Below are positions 8,323 through 15,875 of a DNA stretch of 64,000 nt, in pieces. Source of the stretch: Falsiphaeobacter marinintestinus. GTDB lineage: Bacteria; Pseudomonadota; Alphaproteobacteria; Rhodobacterales; Rhodobacteraceae. Each line of letters starts with the position of its first letter. Position 1 is the stretch's first letter. The stretch is taken from assembly GCF_007923355.1 (NCBI RefSeq), contig NZ_VOGO01000010.1, forward strand, positions 103,482 to 167,481, read 5' to 3'. The notes beneath the pieces are model-generated. The model searched no databases and was not told the DNA's origin. It was given only the letters and a program-made list of their open reading frames with translations. The position numbers and the translations under genes were made by a program.

Positions 8323-9549
8323 TCAGATCACGAACTGCGCCAGTGTTTCATCGTTTGTAATGTCCGTATAGGTAAACCCGGCATCATCCAGATGCGCGAA
8401 CAGGCGTACAAAATTTTCTGGCTTGCTGGTTTCGAGCCCAATCAACACTGATCCGAAATTTCGGGCCGATTTCTTCATGTATTCAAATCGCGCGATATCG
8501 TCTTCGGGGCCCAGAATACCCAGAAATTCTTTCAAAGCACCGGGGCGCTGAGGCAGCCGAAGAATGAAGTATTTCTTGACCCCAAGACAACGCTGCGCCC
8601 GTTCTTTGACCTCAGGCAGCCGTTCGAAATCGAAATTCCCGCCGGATGTCACACAAACGACAGTGCGCCCACGAACGAAGGACTGAACATTCTCGATCGC
8701 AGCGACAGAAAGTGCTCCGGCTGGCTCCAGAACAATGCCTTCGACATTCAGCATCTCGATCATGGTCACGCATATCCGGTCTTCCGACAGCACCATAACA
8801 TCCGACAAATGCCGATTTTTCAGCAGATCGAAAGGTTGTTCGCCGATTCGACCCACTGCCGCGCCATCCACAAATGTATCGACATGATCCAGCGACACTG
8901 GATGCCCTGCTGCCAATGCTGCACGCAAACAGGCCCCGCCTGCCGGTTCGACAAACAGGCAATGCGTCCGGTCCCCGAACCAGGTCGTCACTCCTGACGA
9001 CATGCCGCCACCGCCAACGGGCAGGATCACATTGTCCGGTGCCCGACCAAGTTGTTGTTCGATTTCGACGGCGACCGAGGCCTGGCCTTCGATCACGTCT
9101 GCATCGTCAAAGGGCGACAGAAAATGACCGCCCTTTTCAGCGCACCATGTCTGCGCCGCGGCCAACGTGTCGTCGAAATAGTCGCCAATCAGATGGATTT
9201 CGATCTGATCACCGCCAAACATCCGGGTCTTTTGAATCTTCTGCTGCGGAGTCGTCACTGGCATGAAGATAACGCCTTTTACCCCCAAATGCCTGCACAT
9301 GAAGGCTACGCCCTGCGCATGGTTTCCGGCGCTCGCGCACACGAACAGGTCTTGATCCGGCTGTTTGCGCATTGCGTTATATGCGCCCCTGATCTTGTAA
9401 GATCGGACCGGGCTCAGATCCTCGCGCTTCAGCCAAATGTCAGCGCCAAACCGGTCGGACAACATAGCGTTCCGCTGCAGCGGAGTAACGGGAAAGACAT
9501 CGCGCATGGCCTGTTCGGCAGCGCGGGCGCGGATAATGAAATCAGTCAT
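8323..9549 (-). CDS. ilvA: Threonine ammonia-lyase (threonine deaminase)
   Basis: 408 residues. PLP enzyme making 2-oxobutanoate from threonine, the first step of isoleucine synthesis, in the cytoplasm. The PLP lysine is K52 in SPVRSYKIRGA, and the phosphate-binding glycine loop VGGGGMSSG lies near 180. The C-terminal ~85 residues (from about KKYFILRLPQRPGALKEFL) form the ACT-like regulatory domain, so allosteric control by branched-chain amino acids is expected of the family. A catabolic or serine-directed role is possible. A doubtful 73-codon ORF ends 6 bp before this ATG. Confidence 0.93.
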   Translation of the reverse strand: MTDFIIRARAAEQAMRDVFPVTPLQRNAMLSDRFGADIWLKREDLSPVRSYKIRGAYNAMRKQPDQDLFVCASAGNHAQGVAFMCRHLGVKGVIFMPVTTPQQKIQKTRMFGGDQIEIHLIGDYFDDTLAAAQTWCAEKGGHFLSPFDDADVIEGQASVAVEIEQQLGRAPDNVILPVGGGGMSSGVTTWFGDRTHCLFVEPAGGACLRAALAAGHPVSLDHVDTFVDGAAVGRIGEQPFDLLKNRHLSDVMVLSEDRICVTMIEMLNVEGIVLEPAGALSVAAIENVQSFVRGRTVVCVTSGGNFDFERLPEVKERAQRCLGVKKYFILRLPQRPGALKEFLGILGPEDDIARFEYMKKSARNFGSVLIGLETSKPENFVRLFAHLDDAGFTYTDITNDETLAQFVI

Positions 9550-9555
9550 GGCCGA

Positions 9556-9777
9556 TCAATGCGATATTGCAACGACAGAGGCAAGTTCGCCTCGCACCTT
9601 ATCGAAGACCTTCATCGCGGCATGCCAGATCGGTTTGAACAGGGTCCGCCTGAGCCTCTTTTTGGCATTGGAGCCTGTAAACGCGTCCAGTGTCGGCATC
9701 TCAACTGCCGACACCTTGCCCATACGTTCAAAACCCGATATCGGCGCTGCGATACCGTAGTAAGGAAAATTTGACAT
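9556..9777 (-). CDS. Doubtful small hypothetical ORF between ilvA and argG
   Basis: An open frame of 73 codons starting [16 protein letters not shown] and ending 6 bp before the ilvA ATG. Its start codon overlaps the argG start on the opposite strand (CATG at 9775-9778). No clear Shine-Dalgarno precedes it; a TTG four codons earlier is no better. The C-terminal half is basic and amphipathic ([13 protein letters not shown]). No family recognised. It may be a real small protein co-transcribed with ilvA or merely open sequence in the argG leader. Confidence 0.28.
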   Translation of the reverse strand: MSNFPYYGIAAPISGFERMGKVSAVEMPTLDAFTGSNAKKRLRRTLFKPIWHAAMKVFDKVRGELASVVAISH

Positions 9778-10999
9778 GTCCGCGCCCAAAAAAGTCGTGT
9801 TGGCCTATTCCGGTGGCCTTGATACCTCGATCATTCTGAAATGGCTGCAAACCGAGTATGGGTGTGAGGTGATTACCTTCACCGCCGACCTTGGTCAGGG
9901 CGAAGAGCTTGAGCCGGCACGCGCCAAGGCCGAGCTTTTGGGGATCAAGCCCGAAAACATTTATATCGAAGATGTCCGCGAAGAGTTTGTCCGCGATTTT
10001 GTGTTCCCGATGTTTCGCGCGAATGCTCAATACGAAGGTGTTTACCTGCTGGGCACATCGATTGCCCGCCCGTTGATCTCAAAGCGTCTGATCGAGATTG
10101 CCGAAGAAACCGGTGCCGACGCTGTCGCGCATGGTGCCACAGGAAAAGGCAACGATCAGGTACGCTTTGAACTTGCTGCGTATGCGCTGAACCCGGACAT
10201 CAAGGTGATCGCACCCTGGCGGGAATGGGATCTGTCGTCGCGTACGAAGCTGCTTGAGTTCGCCGAACAAAACCAGATTCCGGTCGCCAAGGATAAACGC
10301 GGTGAAGCACCGTTTTCGGTCGACGCAAACCTTCTGCACACTTCGTCCGAGGGCAAAGTACTGGAAGACCCGGCTGTTCAGGCCCCCGATTATGTCTATC
10401 AGCGCACCGTCAACCCCGAGGACGCCCCGAACGAGGCCGAATATATCGAGATCGGGTTTCTAAAAGGCGACGCGGTCAGCATCAATGGTGAGGCGATGTC
10501 ACCTGCAACCATCCTGACCAAACTGAATGAACTGGGCGGCAAACACGGCATCGGTCGACTTGACCTTGTCGAAGGCCGTTTTGTTGGCATGAAATCGCGC
10601 GGTATCTACGAAACTCCGGGTGGAACCGTCCTGCTTGAGGCGCATCGGGGCATCGAATCGATCACCATGGATCGCGGCGCAATGCACCTGAAAGACCAGC
10701 TGATGCCGCAATATGCCGAGCTGATCTATAACGGGTTCTGGTACAGCCCCGAACGCGAGATGCTGCAGGCCGCCATCGACAAAAGCCAGGAACATGTCAC
10801 CGGAACCGTCCGCGTGCGTTTGTACAAAGGGCTGGCCTCGACCGTTGGACGTTGGTCCGAACACTCGCTCTATTCTGAAGAGCATGTGACTTTCGAAGAC
10901 GATGCAGGCGCCTATGATCAGAAGGACGCTGCGGGGTTCATTCAGCTGAACGCTTTGCGCCTGAAATTGATCGCCGCCAGAAACCGTCGGCTGAAGTAA
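9776..10999 (+). CDS. argG: Argininosuccinate synthase
   Basis: 407 residues, usual length. Joins citrulline and aspartate with ATP in arginine synthesis (cytoplasm). The ATP-binding PP-loop AYSGGLDTS is at residues 10-18. Further conserved family segments include [15 protein letters not shown] and SMDVNLLHTS-like [21 protein letters not shown] precedes the ATG. It stands alone with an inverted repeat directly after the stop. Confidence 0.97.
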   Translation: MSAPKKVVLAYSGGLDTSIILKWLQTEYGCEVITFTADLGQGEELEPARAKAELLGIKPENIYIEDVREEFVRDFVFPMFRANAQYEGVYLLGTSIARPLISKRLIEIAEETGADAVAHGATGKGNDQVRFELAAYALNPDIKVIAPWREWDLSSRTKLLEFAEQNQIPVAKDKRGEAPFSVDANLLHTSSEGKVLEDPAVQAPDYVYQRTVNPEDAPNEAEYIEIGFLKGDAVSINGEAMSPATILTKLNELGGKHGIGRLDLVEGRFVGMKSRGIYETPGGTVLLEAHRGIESITMDRGAMHLKDQLMPQYAELIYNGFWYSPEREMLQAAIDKSQEHVTGTVRVRLYKGLASTVGRWSEHSLYSEEHVTFEDDAGAYDQKDAAGFIQLNALRLKLIAARNRRLK

Positions 11000-11005
11000 G
11001 GGATT

Positions 11006-11024
11006 GGGCAGCTTAACGCTGCCC
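11006..11024. terminator. Terminator-like hairpin after argG
   Basis: GGGCAGC (11006-11012), 5-nt loop, GCTGCCC (11018-11024). It starts 6 bp after the argG stop and covers the stop of the convergent sulfotransferase-like gene. No long T-run follows on the + strand, so efficiency is uncertain. Confidence 0.45.
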
Positions 11025-11744
11025 GTCCATACAGATCTTCTGGGCTGACAGCTTTTCATAAAACGGCAAAGCCGCTTCCAGAACAGACGTCAGGTGGTCG
11101 GGCACCTTAGGCAACGGCCCCTCAGGATCGGCAAATCCAGTGCTTTGCCAAACAGCCCCGTACCAATGCTTAGCCCAGATACCGTCGTTGGGATGTCCGC
11201 CCATGGTCCAACTCAGCATCTTCGGCGTGAACTCCAGTTCGATGGCCGTGCAAAGCCGACGCAAAGCGGCTTCGGGGTCGGCCCGAATATCGTGGCTGTC
11301 AATCACCACCGGCTCCCCACCCCAATTGAGTACCTCGTCAAACAGCTCAGCTTGTTGCTGAAACCCGATGTCGTCCAGAGTCGGGTTTTCACGCTTGGCC
11401 GCATATGAAGAAATCACTCGTGCTGGATGGCGGATCAGAAACACATTGCGCATTTCGCGTATCCAGTCTCGTGGGATGTCATCCAGCATATGTTGGGTCA
11501 TATGCTTTTGATAGAAATGCCTGTTTTGATCCGAGTTAGAGCCACATAACTGCTCTATTACCGTGTTCGGATCTTGCGATTGCGATTGCAGGATCTCGGC
11601 CCGCATCGGGTGCTCTAGTCCGGTCAACGCAAGATAGGCTGCGTAAAAAGGCTCATCGACGACTTCACAGTCATCCCGGGCGGCGAAACTGTACATCATC
11701 GCTGTCGACAGGTTTCGCGGCCCGGACCACATCGCTATCCGCAT
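11013..11744 (-). CDS. P-loop sulfotransferase-like protein
   Basis: 243 residues. The N-terminus MRIAMWSGPRNLSTAMMYSF is the nucleotide (PAPS) 5'-phosphosulfate loop typical of the sulfotransferase-like family found in many Rhodobacteraceae, followed by DEPFYAAYL. IRHPARVISSYAAKR fits the 3'-phosphate-binding motif. Some databases mislabel such proteins as branched-chain aminotransferases; no PLP features are seen. The acceptor is unknown. The ATG at 11742-11744 is chosen because AGGAAAG precedes it; it shares a base with the stop of an 18-codon upstream ORF, implying coupled translation. Confidence 0.8.
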   Translation of the reverse strand: MRIAMWSGPRNLSTAMMYSFAARDDCEVVDEPFYAAYLALTGLEHPMRAEILQSQSQDPNTVIEQLCGSNSDQNRHFYQKHMTQHMLDDIPRDWIREMRNVFLIRHPARVISSYAAKRENPTLDDIGFQQQAELFDEVLNWGGEPVVIDSHDIRADPEAALRRLCTAIELEFTPKMLSWTMGGHPNDGIWAKHWYGAVWQSTGFADPEGPLPKVPDHLTSVLEAALPFYEKLSAQKICMDGQR

Positions 11745-11800
11745 CAGACGCTTTCCTGCACGTACTGCGCGTTGCAAAGGCTGCGGATCTTGTTGGTCAT
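11744..11800 (-). CDS. 18-residue upstream ORF coupled to the sulfotransferase-like gene
   Basis: Encodes MTNKIRSLCNAQYVQESV. The ATG (11798-11800) is preceded by AAAAGGAG with 6 nt spacing, a better ribosome site than that of the downstream gene. The stop and the next start overlap as TGATG, so ribosomes finishing here could re-initiate. No known family; it could be a regulatory uORF or a tiny functional protein. Confidence 0.5.
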   Translation of the reverse strand: MTNKIRSLCNAQYVQESV

Positions 11801-11941
11801 CTGAGTCTCCTTTTCCCGCACGCTAGAACCGGGATACGTCAACGCCAAGCGGTAAAATCCAGTCACCAGGCCGTGAGATCACATGTCAGCCGATTGCCCG
11901 TTCCCGAACGGCAATGCAACGTAAGGTCAAGGAGACTTGCC

Positions 11942-12604
11942 ATGACCCGTCTTGATACCTTCAAACCTGTGGTGCTGACCCTTTTGATCGGCCTTGCCGT
12001 TCTGTTGCGCGGCGTTCCTGCCCATGCAGGAAACAACGAAACCCTGACTGTTGCAGGAGGGTGCTTCTGGTGCGTCGAATCTGATTTTGAAAGTGTTCCG
12101 GGTGTAATCGAGGCCGTATCGGGTTACACTGGCGGCACAACGGAAAACCCGACGTACAAGCAGGTCACACGTGGTGGCACCGGTCACTATGAGGCTGTTG
12201 AGATTACTTTTGATCCCACAATAGTCACGCGCGAGGCGTTGTTGACCTTATTCTTGCGCTCTGTTGATCCGACCGACGCCGGGGGTCAGTTTTGTGATCG
12301 TGGGGATAGCTATAAAACCGCCATTTTTGTCTCTAACTCTGAAGAAAAGAACATTGCTGAGAAGGTGGTGTCCGACGCTCAAAGTGAGTTAGGCCAAAAG
12401 ATTGTCACCCCGGTTCTGGGCGAAAAACCATTCTACCCTGCCGAGGCGTATCATCAGGATTATTATAAAGGAACGAAATTGGTACTGACCCGTTTCGGGC
12501 CAAAGAAACAGTCAGAAGCCTACAAAGCCTATCGCAAAGCCTGCAAACGCGACGCTATTGTGAAACAGCTTTGGGGCGACGCAGCGCCGTTTATCGGAAG
12601 CTGA
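11942..12604 (+). CDS. msrA: Peptide methionine-S-sulfoxide reductase MsrA, exported form
   Basis: 220 residues. The catalytic motif GCFWC has its reactive Cys at residue 41; a further Cys near the C-terminus (AYRKACKRD) may act as resolving Cys. Residues 1-29 form a signal peptide with a hydrophobic core (VVLTLLIGLAVLL) and a PAHA cleavage site, so the enzyme should repair oxidised methionine in periplasmic proteins. The ATG at 11942 follows AAGGAGA at good spacing; the longer open frame upstream lacks this. Convergent with the ribokinase-like gene. Confidence 0.93.
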   Translation: MTRLDTFKPVVLTLLIGLAVLLRGVPAHAGNNETLTVAGGCFWCVESDFESVPGVIEAVSGYTGGTTENPTYKQVTRGGTGHYEAVEITFDPTIVTREALLTLFLRSVDPTDAGGQFCDRGDSYKTAIFVSNSEEKNIAEKVVSDAQSELGQKIVTPVLGEKPFYPAEAYHQDYYKGTKLVLTRFGPKKQSEAYKAYRKACKRDAIVKQLWGDAAPFIGS

Positions 12605-12605
12605 G

Positions 12606-13481
12606 CTAGCGCATCCGAAATTCTTGCACGTCCCGAAGGTCCGGGATGACATCCGCCGTGCCGTACCGCGTGACCATGATTGCGGCAGCAAGGCTGGCCT
12701 GAGCAATGGCCTGAGGCATCGGCATACCGCGATCAAGTCCGGCCAGCACATAACCCGTGAAAGTGTCCCCGGCGCCCGTGGTATCCACGGGCTGTACAGA
12801 AATCGCCGGATAATCGCGGGAATGCCCGTGCCTGATGTCAAAATGTCGGGCGCCTCTTGCGCCAAGCGTCACAATCACATCAGCGATTGGAAGTTGGTCC
12901 GGAGTCAATCCCGTGGCCTGTTCCAGTTGAATGGCTTCGACCTCATTCAAAAACAACATATCCAGGTCCTGAAGAACGGCTTTGACCGCTGACGCCTCAA
13001 ATGGCGCGGCCGCATAGCCCACCCGCAAACCCATATCGGCACCGCGACGCGCGGCATGGCACTGTGCATTGGTTTCATTCTGCAAAATCAGGATGTCACC
13101 AGTTTCGGCGGACGACAGTGCGTGATCAACCTGATCTGTTGATATCACCCGGTTTGCGCCAGGATAGATAATGATCTGGTTTTCACCATCTGGGTCGACC
13201 GCGATTATCGCGTGCCCGGTCGGAACGTCAATCGACGCAATGTGGCGGGTATCAACGCCATACTCCAAAAGGCGTTCAATCGCCCAGCCGCCGTCTGGCC
13301 CCACAGCGCCGATATGGCACACATGCGCGGCCGCCCGCGCAGCGGCAACCGACATGTTCGTGCCCTTACCGCCCAGGAACCGCTTCAGATCGTGCGCGGC
13401 CAAAGTTTCACCCGGGCCGGGCAAGTGCGGCACGGCATAGACCATGTCCGCATTGATCGAACCAAGGTTCCAGATTGTCAT
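12606..13481 (-). CDS. rbsK: PfkB-family sugar kinase, probably ribokinase
   Basis: 291 residues. PfkB signatures: GGKGTN at 37-42 and DTTGAGDTFTGY with catalytic base D239. The N-terminus (NLGSINADMVYAVPHLPGPGETL) resembles ribokinase, which phosphorylates D-ribose at O5, but other PfkB sugar kinases look alike and no ribose transporter is nearby. The ATG shares one base with the maeB stop (TGATG), so it is translationally coupled to malic enzyme, an unusual partner for ribokinase. Symbol is tentative. Confidence 0.8.
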   Translation of the reverse strand: MTIWNLGSINADMVYAVPHLPGPGETLAAHDLKRFLGGKGTNMSVAAARAAAHVCHIGAVGPDGGWAIERLLEYGVDTRHIASIDVPTGHAIIAVDPDGENQIIIYPGANRVISTDQVDHALSSAETGDILILQNETNAQCHAARRGADMGLRVGYAAAPFEASAVKAVLQDLDMLFLNEVEAIQLEQATGLTPDQLPIADVIVTLGARGARHFDIRHGHSRDYPAISVQPVDTTGAGDTFTGYVLAGLDRGMPMPQAIAQASLAAAIMVTRYGTADVIPDLRDVQEFRMR

Positions 13482-15736
13482 CAGGCGATATCACAGGCCG
13501 CAAGGATGGCCATGTTGAGGATGTCATTCGCCGTCGCCTGCGTAGAACAGATCTGGATCGGCTTGTTGACCCCGGTCAGGATCGGACCGATCACGGTTGC
13601 ACCGCCCATCTCTTGCATCAGTTTGGTCGAAATGCTCGCTGAATGCCGCGCCGGTACGATCAGGATATTGGCGGGGCCGGTCAGTCGTTGAAACGGATAG
13701 GCCGATTGGGCCTGCGCATTCAGCGCGACATCGACGGTCATTTCGCCTTCGTACTCGAAATCCACGCCACGCCGGTCGAGTACTGACGGGGCAATATGCA
13801 TTTTTTCCGCTCGCTCCGAGACCGGGTAACCGAAAGTTGAGAACGACACAAAGGCCACGCGCGGTTCAAGACCAAGATGGCGGGCAACGACGGCGGCATG
13901 TTCAGCGATATTGGCCAAATCTTCCTCATCTGGCCATTCGTGGACCAGTGTATCGCCAATCAGAACGATCCGTCCCTTATGCAAAAGCGCGGTGATACCG
14001 GCTGCGCCGTTCTTGGCATCCGCATCAAAGACATGATTGATCCGGTCCAGCGCATAGGCGGATTTACGGGTTGCCCCAGTGACCAACCCGTCGCCGTGGC
14101 CATGCGCTAGCATCAACGAAGCAAAGACGTGCCGGTCACGCGCGGCAAGACGGTGAACGTCTTTCATATCGTGACCACTACGCTGAAGTCGCCGATACAG
14201 AAACTCTTTGTACGTATCGAGATGCTTGGAATTGGCGGCATTCACGATCTCAAGTTCGCGTACGGCATCGCCAAGACCGGCGGCGTCTAGTTTTTGCTTC
14301 ACATCATCCGAGCGCCCGACAACCAGCGCCTTGCCAAAGCCAGATCGCTGATAGGATACGGCAGCACGCAAAACGCGAGGATCGTCGCCCTCGGCAAAGA
14401 TCATGCGGGCCTGCGCTGCGCGGGCGCGGGCGTTCATCCCGCGCAGAATATTGGCAGTTGGATCCATCCGCGATTTCAGACCAACCTCATAGGCATCCAT
14501 GTCGATGATCGGACGGCGGGCAGCGCCTGTGTCCATTCCTGCCCTTGCCACTGCGGGGGGAATCCGATGGATCAAACGCGGGTCGAACGGGGTTGGTATA
14601 ATGTAATCCCGGCCAAAGGTCAGGTTTTTACCGTAGGCCAAAGCAACTTCGTCCGGCACATCTTCGCGTGCCAGAGCTGCAAGAGCGTGCGCGCAAGCGA
14701 TTTTCATTTCATCGTTGATCGCACGGGCGTGGATATCCAACGCGCCACGGAACAAGTAAGGAAAGCCCAGAACGTTGTTGACCTGGTTTGGGTAATCAGA
14801 CCGGCCTGTGGCCACAATCGCATCGGGCCGTACTTCGTGCGCGTCCTCTGGCGTAATCTCGGGATCGGGGTTCGCCATTGCGAAAATAACCGGGTTGTCG
14901 GCCATGCCTTCAACCATCTCCGGCGTCAACGCGCCCTTCACCGATACGCCCAGAAACACGTCTGCGTCTTTCATTGCGTCTTCAAGGGACCGTAGATCGG
15001 TGTTCACCGCATGGGCCGATTTCCACTGGTTCATACCTTCGGTGCGGCCCTGATAGATCACACCCTTGGTATCGCACACGATGCAGTTTTCGTGCCGTGC
15101 ACCCATATGCTTTAGCAGTTCGATACAGGCGATACCCGCCGCGCCCGCGCCGTTCAGGACGATCTTGACGTCCTCGATCTTTTTGCCCGACAAGTGCAAG
15201 GCATTGATAAGACCAGCGGCACAGATCACAGCCGTACCGTGCTGGTCGTCGTGGAAGACCGGGATATCCATCTCTTCTTTCAGGCGCTGCTCGATGATGA
15301 AACATTCGGGTGCCTTGATATCTTCCAGATTGATCCCGCCAAAAGTCGGGCCCATCAGGCGAACCGCGTTGCAGAACGCGTCCGGATCTTCGGTATCCAG
15401 TTCGATATCAATGGAGTTCACGTCGGCAAAGCGTTTGAACAGAACTGCCTTGCCTTCCATCACGGGCTTACTGCCCAACGCCCCCAGATTACCAAGCCCC
15501 AATACCGCTGTCCCGTTTGAAATCACGGCCACAAGGTTGCCTTTGTTGGTGTAATCATAGGCCAGTTCGGGGTTTTCAGCGATCGCTTCACACGGAACCG
15601 CGACACCCGGAGAATACGCCAGCGACAAATCCCGCTGTGTGGTCATCGGCACAGTGGCCTGAATCTCGAACTTGCCCGGTGTCGGTTCCAGGTGAAAGGC
15701 GAGTGCCTCTTCTTTTGTGATTTTGGCTTTGGGCAT
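13481..15736 (-). CDS. maeB: NADP-dependent malic enzyme with phosphotransacetylase-like C-terminal domain
   Basis: 751 residues, the standard length of the MaeB fusion. Residues 1 to about 430 are malic enzyme (SLAYSPGVAVPC, FHDDQHGTAVI, NAD(P)-binding LNGAGAAGIACIE), converting malate to pyruvate and CO2. The rest resembles phosphate acetyltransferase (GLVTGATRKSAYALDRI); in studied homologues this part is regulatory (acetyl-CoA sensing) and not catalytic. Divergent from mutS, with TTG-start mutS about 140 bp away. Works at the malate/pyruvate node for gluconeogenic growth. Confidence 0.94.
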   Translation of the reverse strand: MPKAKITKEEALAFHLEPTPGKFEIQATVPMTTQRDLSLAYSPGVAVPCEAIAENPELAYDYTNKGNLVAVISNGTAVLGLGNLGALGSKPVMEGKAVLFKRFADVNSIDIELDTEDPDAFCNAVRLMGPTFGGINLEDIKAPECFIIEQRLKEEMDIPVFHDDQHGTAVICAAGLINALHLSGKKIEDVKIVLNGAGAAGIACIELLKHMGARHENCIVCDTKGVIYQGRTEGMNQWKSAHAVNTDLRSLEDAMKDADVFLGVSVKGALTPEMVEGMADNPVIFAMANPDPEITPEDAHEVRPDAIVATGRSDYPNQVNNVLGFPYLFRGALDIHARAINDEMKIACAHALAALAREDVPDEVALAYGKNLTFGRDYIIPTPFDPRLIHRIPPAVARAGMDTGAARRPIIDMDAYEVGLKSRMDPTANILRGMNARARAAQARMIFAEGDDPRVLRAAVSYQRSGFGKALVVGRSDDVKQKLDAAGLGDAVRELEIVNAANSKHLDTYKEFLYRRLQRSGHDMKDVHRLAARDRHVFASLMLAHGHGDGLVTGATRKSAYALDRINHVFDADAKNGAAGITALLHKGRIVLIGDTLVHEWPDEEDLANIAEHAAVVARHLGLEPRVAFVSFSTFGYPVSERAEKMHIAPSVLDRRGVDFEYEGEMTVDVALNAQAQSAYPFQRLTGPANILIVPARHSASISTKLMQEMGGATVIGPILTGVNKPIQICSTQATANDILNMAILAACDIA

Positions 15737-15875
15737 CGGTCCGGTGTCTCCTCAGGTCGGCCCCGGCGTCTTACATGACCCGGCAAGAGGTCTCAACGCC
15801 CAAGCGTTTTCGTCTTTCGCCGCAGGCCAGCGATTTGTAAGGTCGCCGCGCATCCGAAGCCCGGGAGAATACCAG

